Positions 13,423 to 24,559 of a stretch of 64,000 nt of DNA are shown piece by piece (position 1 is the stretch's first letter; every line of letters begins with the position of its first letter). The notes beneath the pieces are model-generated. The model saw only the letters and a program-made list of their open reading frames with translations. It was not told the DNA's origin and ran no database searches. Origin of the DNA: Bidens hawaiensis (lineage: Eukaryota; Streptophyta; Magnoliopsida; Asterales; Asteraceae); NCBI GenBank assembly GCA_021521415.1, contig JAIQDT010005822.1:62001-126000 (forward strand), in the 5' to 3' direction. A program made the position numbers and the translations under genes.

Positions 13423-13632
13423 ATGCCAGACACTCATGCCCTGGTTAATGATTTCTTAAATAGTCTTAAAAAACGTAAGATTGAGGGGGGTCAAAGACCA
13501 CTGCTAAACTGACGGCTGAGCATTTGCGGTCGCTGATTTCTCAGTAGAGGCTTCCCAATGTTATTCTAGTCGGGGCTCTTATTCATGTAGTTAAGGCTAT
13601 CGAAGAACAACTCACCAAAGCTAATCCCGCCA
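13423..13632 (+). pseudogene. eIF2B-beta first exon, isolated pseudo-copy
   Basis: From the ATG at 13423 the frame reads MPDTHALVNDFLNSLKKRK, matching the N-terminus of the beta subunit of eIF2B, the guanine-nucleotide exchange factor for eIF2. One extra G in a run (about 13484-13489) shifts the frame. After correction the reading continues to LTKANPA but meets a TAG at a Gln codon after LISQ. The GT donor expected after the Ala codon is lost. No later exons follow before the next copy, so this is a dead fragment. Confidence 0.7.
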
Positions 13633-13639
13633 GTTAGTT

Positions 13640-14514
13640 GTTAGAGCTTCTTAATAATAATTTTATTAGACCATTCTCATTCACAAACCAACCCAACCCA
13701 ATCTTTATTATAAAATTAATTTCTCTCTCTTCCACCAACCCAATCTAACAAAACCAAACTTTTCATACTCATTAGCAACCCAAACTTCACTATTTTTTAT
13801 TGAATAAATATAACTTATAATTGTTTTTTATTACTAATTGTTGTTTTTTTATTAAAAGTGTTTAGAAATATAAAAAATAATTTCTTTATTTAAAAAAAAC
13901 CAACATATAATTAATTTAAAAATATTTTAAAAAAAATATTTATATTCACCAAACACACTTATTATATAAATATATATATTTTTGCAATCTAAAGTTTTTT
14001 AATAAAATTTATACCGACATGTTAAAAAAAAGTAAACAAAACTGTATTTTTAGATTTTTTTAAAAACTTATTTACTAAAAGTTATTGAGGAAAAACATTT
14101 TTAGTGTTAAAATTAATTAGTATGAAAAGAAAAAATAAACAAATTAAAATGCGAACCAATTCTTTAGTGACATGTGGCCATGATGGTAGTGAGCAAACTA
14201 GGTTGTGGTGGCAATCTGTTCGGCTAGGTTTTATGATTTTTTTTAAATAGTGTCACAACCCAACTAATTCATCAATGGGAGTAGTCTTGTAATATCTTTA
14301 TGTTATTATTATACTTGGTGTTTCAGAACTTGGTAGGTGCTAGTTAGGTCGTGGGACAGAGACTAGCGATTAAACTGGATTAATCTGGCTTTGGGATCAA
14401 GTCTCACTTGAGATAAAGATAGACGCCTTAAGTTGGGCTAGTGCATTTTCTCATTTATGGTTGGGTTTCCTCCCAAGGATGAAACTGAGATGATCGGGTG
14501 TGTCAGAAGCCCGC
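13640..14514. other. Non-coding, AT-rich interval
   Basis: No gene is recognisable. 13670-14140 is A/T-rich with CCATTCTCATTCACAAACC at its left, which slightly resembles the MITE ends at 46472 but has no matching right end. 14260-14513 is less AT-rich and unassigned. Confidence 0.4.
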
Positions 14515-14589
14515 TGTTAAACTAAATAAATAAAGCTGGTCTTTAAAATAAAACTTATTTTATCCATCTCCGTTAATAATTGACAAAAC

Positions 14590-14781
14590 AACAAAAGTAG
14601 CCATTTATGTTTGCACGTTTTTTCATTGGACGTTCTTTGGCGAAAGAAATTACAGAAAACATCCTTTATGCTTAAAAACTCTATCACGTTACGTCCTTTT
14701 GCACATGAGGGTAGTTTCGTAAATTTATATATATATTTAATAATTATTAAAAATAAAACATAAAGATATTTACACAATTAA

Positions 14782-14864
<83 letters not shown>

Positions 14865-15685
14865 TCAATCCATCTTTCTACCACCACTTACTATAGACCA
14901 CCGCCACTACCACTCGCTAACCACCACCGTCCAACCAACGAACTCCTCGGTTTTTTTTTACGATAACAAAGCACTGCCATTCCCTATCCCGAAACACTCT
15001 TTCTAATTCTCTCCTCTTTGTACACACTATGGATTTCGCCCAAAAACCCGCTGTCGCCGTCACCTGTTTTGAACCACGATTGCCACTTGAAAACACAAAT
15101 TTGGGGCTTCCACTTTTGTTAACTCAAATCCGCCGGAAATTGTCAAAAAGCCTCAATCACCACCGCCTCCACCGTCGCCGCCATTGGAATTCTACCTACC
15201 GGAATTTGACTACGACAAAGACTTCAGCAGCCCACATCCTCCGACGGCACAAACCCTAACCCTAACCATAACACCCAAATTATAAACCCTAACCATATCA
15301 TCCCGATTTTACACATTCAACGGTGTTGACGGTGACAGCCGTAGTGGTGGTGGTGACGACGGTGTTGGTGAGGAGAGGGGGTTTGGGGTGGGTTGTTACG
15401 ACAGGTGGTGGTGGTGGTTATTTGGTTGGAGATGGAGGACGAGAGAGGGGGGGGGTGAGTGATTTTAATATGTTTTTAATTTTTTAATTTTTATTATTAC
15501 CTTATTTATAAAATTACAAACCTACCCTCATGTGCAAGGCACATGACCGGATTAAACAAAAAAATTTTAACTGAGTTAGTACTAAAGGACGTAACATGCA
15601 AAGAATTTGAAACATGAATTATTTTATGTCATTTCTTTTGCGAAAGGATGTATTTTGAAAACACGTTAAAACATAAAGGAGGGAA
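14590..15685. mobile_element. Non-autonomous element with long TIRs
   Basis: The left 130 bases (TTTATGTTTGCACG through CTATCACGTTACGTCCTTTT to GAGGGTAG) recur inverted at about 15530-15685 (CTACCCTCATGTGCAAGG to CGTTAAAACATAAA). The insertion splits sequence that is contiguous in the neighbouring duplicate near 13240-13260. No transposase is present. Inside are (TC)n(TA)n runs at about 14783-14857 and a GC-richer core. A relative of one end lies at about 48560-48770. Superfamily is uncertain; long TIRs with a non-coding core suggest a MULE-type or foldback element. Confidence 0.55.
14783..14857. repeat. (TC)n(TA)n microsatellite
   Basis: A run of alternating TC is followed directly by alternating TA, inside the long-TIR element. 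Confidence 0.9.
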
Positions 15686-15991
15686 GTTATAACAAGGAAC
15701 TGTATCGTCCTCCCCTTCTCCTCCTCTTCTTCATTCTTGATAAATTTAGAGGTTTTCGTAAAAATCCGAATTCGAAACTCCGAATCCGAACTATTAAATT
15801 TAATTCACGGTGGTAAGTATTCGACGACCACTCCTCCCTCCTCATCTGAGTATTCGGCGGTGGTAAGTATATGTTACAAATTGTTGATTGAAATTGAAAT
15901 TATACTTGCATTTGTGACCGGATAACTTACACTAGAATCTTCAGATATTCGTATCCGAACCAGGTTTATTGATAGAATCTTCATCATCATC

Positions 15992-18414
15992 ATGCCCTAG
16001 TTACTGATTTCTTAAACAACCTTCGAAAACGTAAGATTGAGGGCTCAAAGACCGCTGCTAAACTCACCGCCCGCTCCGTCATTTCCCAGCAGAGGCTTCC
16101 CAATCTTAATCAAGCCGGGGCTCTTATTCATGCCATCGGAGAACAACTCACCAAAGCGAATCCCCTCGGTTAGGTACAGCTTCTTAATTAATCATAATAA
16201 TAATGATCATCTTATTATAATTATACTTGGGTATGCTTTAATACTTTTAACTTTGATTGGCCTGGAGGGGATATATATTTAAGTTAGGAGAATCAAGTGC
16301 TCTTTAGTCACTTCACTTGTGTAACTGCAGAGGTTGCTGTTGGAAATATTGTGAGGCGCGTGCTACATGTCATTAGAGAGGAAGATGTTTCACTAACAAC
16401 CGCTTCAATTGGCGGCTTGATCTTGCAAGGCTTGAGTGATGATGAAGAAGAAGAAGAAGACAATCCACTTGTGTCAGCCGCCGCTCAGGCCTCCTTCCTT
16501 GCAGACTCTTCTAGAAGACGTTCCACCCCACTCTGCAGCAGCAGCAGCAGCTCTTCACCACTCTTCGTCTTCTGCTGGTGATTCGGAAGACAAGACTAAA
16601 TGTTAGCTTAGTTAATTACCTCTCCACTATTTCTACAAACTTAAATCTTATGACTTATTGTAATTTCTAATACGCTCTGCATGCGGCTACTGATAAAAAC
16701 TCAAGGAGTCGAAAGCTAAAGCATAATGTGATTGAGGCTGTCAACGAGCTTATTCAAGATATTGCCACCTGTCATGAACTGATAGCTGAGCAGGCTGTCG
16801 AGCATATTCATCATAAGTATTCTTTCCATCCCTTCATTATTTTTTTTTATAACTAGACATGTTTGTTAACTAGTAAGTAGCTTTTATAATTATCTGCAGT
16901 GAGGTTATATTAACGTTAGGCAGTTCGGGAACTGTAATTGAATTTCTTTGCGCTGCTAAGGAAAAGAAAAAGATCGTTTAGGGTTTTTGTAGCAGAGGGT
17001 GCTCCAAGGTTTGATTAAGAGATGTTATATTCTTCTTTTCTTTTTTCTTTTTACAAGCTTAAAAGCAATTAAACGAGTGATGGTTGTACAGATATCAAGG
17101 GCATACTCTTGCAAAGGAACTAGTTGCTAGAGGACTGCAGACAACAGTAATTACTGATTCTGCTGTATTTGCCATGATTTCACGTGTAAACATGGTATGC
17201 GTTTTAACTTCTTGCATCATCAACTTAACTGCTTTGCTTTCTTTTGTTTTAGTTACATTTTAGAATGTTATGATGGTAGGTGATTGTTGGGGCCCATGCT
17301 GTCATGGCAAATGGCGGTGTGATAGCTCCAGTCGGGTTAAATATGGTTGCGCTAGCGGCTCAAAGGCACGCTGTCCCTTTTGTTGTTCTCGCAGGCATTC
17401 ACAAGGTAATAATACTCCCAGCACATAACTAGTATGATTTTGTACAACCTCTTTCGGTATGCTGAAGGCCTAGTTTTTGTAGTGATTGTTGTTTTTGGGC
17501 AAATGACAGTTATGTCCTTTGTATCCTCATAACCCAGAGGTGTTGCTGAATGAGCTCAAGTCTCCATCTGAGTTACTGGACTTCGGCGAGTTTTCAGATT
17601 GCATGGATTTTGGCACGGGAACCGGGTCCCCGCTTCTTCATGTTGTTAACCCTGCTTTTGATTATGTGCCGCCAAAGCTCGTCAGCCTATTTATTACTGA
17701 CACGTAAGCTCACTTGTCTCTATATATTTACAGGTTTAGTTTCATATATACCCAACCAAAACTAAATATATCATATATACCAAATTTAATAAATTATTAT
17801 TATTTAAAGACCATTCTACCCTCCTTTTCATTATGTTTGTTTAAACCCTATATTTTATTTGGATTTTGATGATGACGATAAGCTAACGAACTGAATCGTT
17901 GTTTCTTTTTTTTGTATCGGTAGATAAACGAGCGAGGTATAATCGCATGATAAGCAATCTAACTTGAACCAGATAGTCAAACCAACCGTAATCATATCTG
18001 TCTCTGTCTTCATGTGCTTGGCGCATTATTATATTATCGCATTAAAGCATATTATTGCATCGGTTCATTGCATCTGTTTACCGACTTGTGTTTGTTTTTG
18101 TTATAAATGAAAATATTTAAGCTAAAAATGGATAAATAACAAATTTTGAAGTTAAAGATTGGCATAAATTAGAACTTTTTGACAGGTGTAAAATGGTCAT
18201 TTAATAAAGTGTTTTAATGAATTTGGTATCTTTCAAGTTTGTAGGGTGTATATGAAATTCTTCCATATATATATGTGTGTGCAGTATTGCATTGTTCATT
18301 AAATTCTGTTTGTTTGTTTGCAGGGGAGGGCATAATCCATCATACATGTACCGGCTCATAGCAGATTACTACTCTGCTGATGATCTGGTGTTGCAACAGA
18401 GGTCAACTTGTTGA
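15992..18414 (+). pseudogene. eIF2B-beta gene, intron-containing pseudogene
   Basis: Eight exon-like blocks encode almost the whole beta subunit of eIF2B: 15997-16168, 16331-16601, 16684-16816, 16900-17008, 17092-17194, 17280-17405, 17510-17703 and 18324-18414. Most keep GT/AG borders. Conserved stretches include EVAVGNIVRRVLHVIREED, KLKHNVIEAVNELIQDIA, ITDSAVFAMISRVNM, GVIAPVGLNMVALAAQ, LLDFGEFSDCMDFGTGTGSP and GGHNPSYMYRLIADYYSADD; the stop is at 18412-18414. Damage: the ATG at 15992 is out of frame (ATG CCC TAG), apparently after a 13-base loss between two ATGCC repeats still present at 13423. An extra base near 16503 shifts exon 2. The exon 3 acceptor reads CATG instead of CAG (about 16680-16683). 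An extra A in exon 4 (about 16966-16970) leads to TAG at 16979. Exons 5-8 are intact, so loss of function looks recent. A functional copy presumably exists elsewhere. Assembly error is possible but would need several events. Confidence 0.85.
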
Positions 18415-18732
18415 TATTGGTTTCAACATCCATATCTGTTTTGTTTTCATTCATGAGTAAGCCAGCCAAGCCTTTGATTTCATGTGCTTGATTGATCTTA
18501 ATAATGTATAGCTCTGAAATTGCAGCAGTTTTGAAAGGAGGTGGAGGTGGATGATTAGGGGCAATGATAACATTTATTTGTGAGAATGAGGAAGTTAATT
18601 TATGTATGGCATGGTATGGTATGATGTGCTTGCTGTATGTTTTAGATCCTTTCGTCCCTGTTGTTTTGTTTTGCAAATATTAAGTGTTGGTGTTGCTGGA
18701 GCCACCCAAAATGAATGATGAAATATTATACT

Positions 18733-19067
18733 GAAAGTGGCGGAAGGTTAATCAGGCATCATGTGGTGGCGTTGATGGCCGAAAGATAAGGGTACATGCA
18801 CCAATCGACTGGTGTGCCTATGGTTGAGTGTTATGCGTCTTATGTCCAAGGTTTGATACAAAACTACTATCGTGCTGGGGTCTCACCAGAAGCAGTCTCT
18901 ATTCTAAGGTTTGATATAAAACTACTATCGTGCTGGGGTTTCACCAGAAGCAGTCTCTATTCCTACCGGGTAGAGGTAAGGCTGTCTACATCTTACCTTC
19001 CTTAGACCCTACCATAGCTTTACTATTGGTGGGATATATTGAGTATGATGATGATGATGATGATGAT
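18733..19067 (+). mobile_element. tRNA-type SINE with 16-bp TSDs
   Basis: GATGAAATATTATACT occurs on both sides (18717-18732 and 19068-19083), a perfect 16-bp target duplication of LINE-mobilised type. The 3' part (TACCGGGTAGAGGTAAGG, then ATCTTACC and TTAGACCCTACC, ending in (ATG)n) matches the tail of a widespread plant SINE family. Box A-like TGGCGTTGATGG lies near 18768 and box B-like GGTTTGATAC near 18850. A segment of about 60 bases (GGTTTGATA to CAGTCTCTATTC) is duplicated in tandem within the element. The 69- and 60-codon frames across it are not genes. Confidence 0.85.
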
Positions 19068-19083
19068 GATGAAATATTATACT

Positions 19084-19750
19084 CAAAACCATCAACATTA
19101 GGAAGCGAATGAAGGAAAAGAATGATGCAGATTTTCTAACACCACTTGCATCAGACAGACAGAATCAAGCTCAAAGAAAGAACACATGATCAGAATCAGA
19201 TTTAATAAATAATTATGTATCATAACATGCATCCCATCATCCTCTCCAAGCACCATCCATCCATCCATGTTATTCATTCATCCACGAAACGAATAAACAA
19301 TAATTAAGCGCAATTATGGTCAAACATGCACATGCAATTATAAGTAGTTTACTACTATGGACGTCAACGAATTCCTACATAAACCCTGAAACCACCATCC
19401 ATGGGTGCCTTGTAGAAGCACAACCAACTGAAATGAACTAACTCATCAATTCTTCTTCTTCTTCTTCAACCTTCAATTCACCATTAGATTAGATTCATTC
19501 TATTAGCCCACAGACAGAAACAGAGAAATGGGTATCTGCAATTAACACTACTACTTTAAAACACATCGGATTGTTTTTATGTTAAAGCAGGTTTAAAATA
19601 TTATTTTACTTTATCTTTGTAATCTGAAATCTTCCCTTGTCGAATTGGGACTTTTATTCCGGACCGGTAATCTAATCAATCATTTGACTATTTGAGTCTG
19701 ATCCCTTTTGTAATTATATTTCACTCATGCAACTTATAAAAACCAGTTAT
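19084..19750. other. No feature seen
   Basis: Ordinary AT-rich sequence with a short (CTT)n run near 19450. No exon, RNA gene or repeat boundary is supported. Confidence 0.4.
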
Positions 19751-20395
19751 TTGGACACACACACAGAGAAGATGGTAGGGTGGTTTGGACATCCATCACT
19801 AATCAGAAAATCTTGTAGAGGAAAATATCCATGGTCAGGCTTTTTCTCACGCGGTCTATCATGCAGCAGTCAAAACGGAAACACGCTTGGTGAAGTTATT
19901 CTTAATTAATCCATCTCTTCAAAAGAGAATTCAGCAGTTAGCCAGTATGTAAAAGCTCATCAACCACCGTTTAGGAATATGCTCTTTTATGGCTGGTCCA
20001 CCAGGAACCGGGAAAACAATGGCAGCTCGAGAGTTAGCAAAAAAATCGGTATCAATTTTAGCTTTTTTATTTACAATATTTTTGTAATGACTGGTGGAGA
20101 TGTTGCACTGTTAGGATCCCAAGCTGTTACAAAAATACGTCAGTTATTTGATTGGGCCAAAAAATCTAATAGAGGCCTTTTGCTTTTTATTGATGAAGCA
20201 GATGCGTTTTTATGCGAGTTAGTAATTCTTTTTTTTATCGTTCGAAAAAAAAAGTAATTCTTTTTATTAACTTGTTGGCATGTGCCAATAAGTTAATGAA
20301 CTTCAATGTATGCACCAAAGATTTTGGTGTAAGAACACTTTTTTGGAATAAGCTTACACCAAAGTCTTTTGTACTTGATAGCTTGGTTCACATTA

Positions 20396-20772
20396 AATAT
20401 GTGAAGGGTATAAAACAAATCGACATTATTCAAAAGGGTTAAAATGAAAAATATGGATCTTGGTGTTTTGGTGCATATGTTGGAAATGAGCTAATTGATA
20501 CAACTAACACAGATGTTTGTGTTTTATTTATTTAAATTGAAGACAAAGAAGTTAATGCAAATGATTTTATATTAAATATAAATTCATGTGTATTTCTATA
20601 AAACTTAATTCTATGTGTGTGAAATTACAAATTCATGTGTATTTGTAATTATTCTTATTTGAATTAATTAAAATATGTGAACGATATAAAATAAATTGAC
20701 ATTATTCACAAAGGTTTAAAATGAAAAACATGGATATTTTGTATGGTGTTTTGGTGCATACATTGGAAATCT
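20396..20772. repeat. Tandem duplication inside the ATAD3 intron
   Basis: 20396-20490 and 20671-20768 are similar. Both run from an AATATGTGAA(G/C)G(G/A)TATAAAA-like start through ATTATTCA and AAAATGAAAAA to GTGTTTTGGTGCATA. The block GATACAACTAACACA at 20494 recurs at 24241, just before the intron acceptor, so the intron end itself was duplicated. Confidence 0.6.
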
Positions 20773-21499
20773 ATAGTCAATCAATAATCAATAATATATA
20801 TAAACCAAAACCCTAAAATCCTACGTATCGCGATATGGCCGCTCCCCCCTTTTATGGAAGCCATCAGATTGCTTAATTTTTAAATGGAGGTCTCTCATTG
20901 ATTTAACCAAAATTTATGGGTATGGGTCTTACCAAAACCAGATAGCTCTTAAATGAGTTATAACATCTCATTAAATTAAAAATTAATATTACCAATTATT
21001 TGATGTAAAAATCATATAAAATAGAGATATACTAAAATTTAATATCCAAATTAAAAAGAAAAAGATATTATTTATAATTAATAAACAATCTTATAGTAAA
21101 AAACATAAGCGAGTCATGGGTCACCAAATCCAGATAGCTTTTAAACGGGCTATAACATATCATTTATTTATGAAACTCTTTCATCAACAAACCCTAAGTA
21201 TATTATTAACTTTCTTACAATAAAGAAAATTAAAATCAAAAAAATAAATATTAAAAAACAAAAAATGTAAAATAACCATTCTCTCAAGCCATCAGATTGC
21301 TTTATTTGTAAATGAAGGTTTCTCACGCATTTGACCCGAATTCACGGATAAATGTTTCACCAAACCCAGATAGCTCTTTAACGGGTTATAACATCTCATT
21401 ATATTAAAATATAATCTCATAAAATATTTGATATGATAATCCTATAAAATAGGGATATACTAAAAATTAATATCTTATTTTATTTAAAAAAAAAAGATA

Positions 21500-23005
21500 T
21501 CTACCTATTCTAATAAAAGAAAATAATTGTGACACTTGTCGCTTTGTGGTTAAACCCCACAATTTTTTCCCTCCTAAACTAATATCTTAATTAATCTAAT
21601 ATATGTTATAGATAAATGATTATTCACTTTCCTTTCACATTTTAATTATATTATATCCATATATTTTAATTAATAAAAATAAATATTAACATATTATGTT
21701 ACGATAAATTTCAAAATATACTTTATCGAAATTCAAAAATCAATAAAAAACCATGTTTGTTAAAGATTGTAAATAATATAATTTCAAATGTCATCGTTAA
21801 CATATTATACTATGTATATTGTTGAAGATTGTAAAGAAAAACATAACTCGAATATACTTTCATTTTACAAAGGAATTTTTTTAATCATTAAATTATAAAT
21901 ATATGCTTAAAATTCAATCCATTTTTTTTAAAATCAATCCATTTAACAATTATTATTCTTATTATTTCTAAAAATATGTTTTAAATCTATCCATTTATTT
22001 TTTTGGTTAATTTAGTAAACTATATATATTTTACAAAGCGATTTTTTAATCACTAAATTATAAATATATGCTTAAAATTCGATCCAGTTTTTCGGTTTTT
22101 TTTATTATCAAGGATTGTTTTGGGTTTTTTTGTGAAACTTAAATTTGATTGTTATTGATCAAAAGTTGGTAAATAGATTGTTTGGTACAAGCTAACTACA
22201 TCTGGCTCAAAATTTGTTACGGGTCAAAAATGGGAAATCTGAGTATTTTTAAAAGTTTGAGAATACAAATAAATTTATGGTCAATTTGTTACGGGTTCAA
22301 AATACTGACTCGAAAATGTCAAACAAAGAAAGTTAGAATTTTAAACATGACTCAGATTTCAGATTTATTTTCAATGGCATTATTGAAAATAATCAAAATA
22401 TTCGGGATTTGACAAATGGACTATTTTCCTCCCAACTATGCAAAATTATGCTCAAATGAGCAAAATATTCATAAAATTGAATGGGTTAAAATGTTACTTT
22501 TTATGTTGTCGTTATGACAAATCGAGAAGCCCCCTCAAACTTATCAAAATTCTTTTCAAGTGTAGCACATATAAGCATGGTTCTTGAAGAGCATACGTTG
22601 GTACAATTTAACGTTCTCACTTCCTTCTATGTGTGGTAAATTGATAGACTTATCAATAAATATAGCGCTCCATCTATATTTAGGCTGAGTGGTCATAACT
22701 ACTTTTGTATGAAAAGTAATCTTCTCGAAATTAGTTCATAACCGAAATTCTTTCAAGTATATATATGATACCGAGAATGAATTTTCAATAGGAGCGTTCT
22801 CAAGTATATTTTTCCATATACCTTTTTTTATTGAGTTTATTTATAAAAAGTCACTTTGTGATATAAATAAAATCAATTTATGTACACATATTATAGATAC
22901 GAACATAGATGTAATACATTTTTCATATACATTATGTAATTATTTGTTTTACTTGTAACTTTATTATTCAGATCATCCCGTGTGTTACACGGGCTCTAAA
23001 ACTAG
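21500..23005 (+). mobile_element. Non-autonomous Helitron with preserved empty site
   Basis: The 5' end is TCTACCTATTCTAATAAAAG with the usual GTGACACTTGTC just inside. The 3' end has the hairpin CCCGTG-TGTTA-CACGGG, then CTCTAAAA and CTAG. Flanks are A (21499) and T (23006), the standard A^T target with no duplication. The interrupted repeat exists uninterrupted at about 23941-24020, where the same flanks meet directly. No transposase is coded; the only frame (76 codons at 22182) is not credible. Confidence 0.85.
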
Positions 23006-23179
23006 TTATCTATAATTAAGAAGCAATTTTAGAATAAAGAAAATAAACGGGTAATGAGTATCACCAAACCCAGATATCTTTTAAACCGGATTATAACATA
23101 TCATTTATTTGTGAAACCATTTTATCAAACCTCAAGTATGTTAATTATTAGCTTTCTTACAATAAATAAAATTAAAATC

Positions 23180-23222
<43 letters not shown>
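23180..23222. repeat. (TA)n microsatellite
   Basis: A pure alternating AT run of about 42 bases in the right part of the first Helitron-like repeat. It produces a spurious Ile-Tyr-rich frame. Confidence 0.9.
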
Positions 23223-23230
<8 letters not shown>

Positions 23231-23277
23231 AAATGAATAATGTAAAACAACCCCCGTAATACCGGGATAAAATCTAG

Positions 23278-24221
23278 TAATATATATAAATGAAAATCCT
23301 AAAATCCTACGTGTCGCGATGTGGTCTCTTCCCCTTTCTATAGAAGCCACCAGATTGTTTGATTTTTAAATGGAGGCCTCTCATTGATTTAACCCAAATT
23401 CATGGGTATGAGTCTTATCAAAACCAGATAGCTCTTAAACGGGTTATAACATCTCATTAAATTAAAAATTAATCTTACCAATTATTTGATATGAAAATCC
23501 TAAAAAATAGGGATATACTAAAATTTAATATCCAATTTAAAAAGAAAAAGATATTATTTATAATTAATAAACAATTTTATAGTAGAAAAACATGAGCGAT
23601 TCATGGGTCACCAAATCCAGATAGCTTATAACATATCATTTATTTATGAAACCCTTTCATCATCAAACCCTAAGTATATTATTAACTTACTACAATAAAG
23701 AAAATTAAAATCCAAAAAATAAATATTAAAAAACGAAAAATATAAAACAGTCATTCTCTTAAGCCATCAGATTGCTTTATGTGTAAATGAAGGTTTCTCA
23801 CGCATTTGACCTGATTTCACGGGTAAAGATCTCACAAAACTCAGATAGCTCTTAAACGGGTTATAACATCTCATTATATTAAAAATTAATCTTATCAAAT
23901 ATTTGATATGAAAATCCTATAAAATTGGGATATACTAAAAATTAATATCTTATTTTATTTAAAGAAAATATATTATTTATAATTAAGAAACAATTTTATA
24001 ATAAAGAAAATAAACAGGTAATGGGTATCACCAAACCCAGATAGCTTTTAAACCGGATTATAACATATCATTTATTTGTGAAACTATTTTATCATCAAAT
24101 CTCAAGTATATTAATTATTAACTTTCTTACAATAAATAAAATTAAAATCCAAATATACATATATAAATATTAAAAACGAATAATCTAAAATAACCTCCGT
24201 AATACGAGGGATAAAATCTAG
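23278..24221 (+). mobile_element. Helitron-like repeat, copy 2 (uninterrupted)
   Basis: It starts directly after the CTAG of copy 1 and follows the same order: CCTAAAATCCTACGTGTCGC, the AGCC(A/C)CCAGATTG block, two internal subunits, then hairpin CCTCCGTAATACGAGG and ATAAAATCTAG with a following T (24222). It is about 944 bp, close to copy 1 without its insertion (about 977 bp). The two form a head-to-tail array. Confidence 0.5.
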
Positions 24222-24559
24222 TGATCCATATAACTTAATAGATACAACTAACACAAATTGGTGTGTTTTTATTTTGTTTAAAAGGTGGAACAAAACGTAT
24301 ATGAGGCTCAAAGAAGTGCCCTAAAATGCACTCCTGTTTCAAACTGGTGACCAGTCAAAGGGCATTGTCCTGGCCCTAGCCACAAACCGTCCTGGTGATC
24401 TTGACTCAGCTGTTGCAGACCGAATTGCATTGCATTGATGAAGTTCTAGAAGTCTCATTACTTGGTGAAGAAGAAAGATTCAAACTATTAAAACTTTTTA
24501 TTTAGACAAATATATTTCAAAGCTGGTGTAAGAAAACCGGGGTTGTTTTCGAAAGCAAA

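Larger units (their letters stand above)
13179..14577. repeat. Direct duplication of eIF2B 5' flank
   Basis: 13179-13245 (starting GTTAAACTAAATAAATAAAG) is repeated at about 14515-14577. In both places an eIF2B-beta first exon follows, at 13423 and at 15997. This points to duplication of the 5' end of the gene. The second copy was later split by the long-TIR element at about 14590-15685. Confidence 0.65.
20792..23277 (+). mobile_element. Helitron-like repeat, copy 1 (interrupted)
   Basis: It begins TAATATATATAAA, then CCTAAAATCCTACGT and TCGCGAT, and ends with a small hairpin (CCCGTAATACCGGG) followed by ATAAAATCTAG and a T. A hairpin about ten bases upstream of CTAG, then T, is the classic Helitron 3' end. 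The interior holds a twofold repeat of about 440 bp whose hallmark is ACGGGTTATAACATCTCATT. A second Helitron (21500-23005) is inserted in it. No Rep/helicase frame is present, so it is non-autonomous. The 5' TC end is not clear. Confidence 0.5.
19755..24559 (+). pseudogene. ATAD3-type AAA ATPase pseudogene
   Basis: Two blocks encode parts of the ATPase of a mitochondrial inner-membrane ATAD3-family protein. Block one (about 19755-20217) has HPSLIRKSCRGKYPW, FRNMLFYG, a Walker A GPPGTGKTMAAREL in a shifted frame, MTGGDVALLGSQAVTKIRQL and Walker B LLLFIDEADAFLCE. Block two (24285-24559) has QTGDQSKGIVLALATNRPGD, LDSAVADRI and DEVLEVSLLGEEERFKLLK. They join across an intron (GTTAGT at 20218, AAAAG at 24280-24284) to give Cys-Glu-Trp-Asn in frame. 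Frame damage includes a TAAT duplication near 19903, four extra bases before Walker A (about 19990), an extra A near 24335 and nine extra bases after ADRI. The N-terminal part and the C-terminus are missing; the right edge abuts an LTR-like TGTTGGAA at 24560. Retained intron borders argue against a processed copy. Confidence 0.8.

Noticed and set aside
18356..18676. 106-codon minus-strand frame
   Set aside because: It overlaps the last exon and 3' flank of the eIF2B-beta pseudogene on the opposite strand and resembles nothing.
23141..23350. 69-codon frame with an Ile-Tyr run
   Set aside because: Translation of a (TA)n microsatellite at a Helitron-like end.
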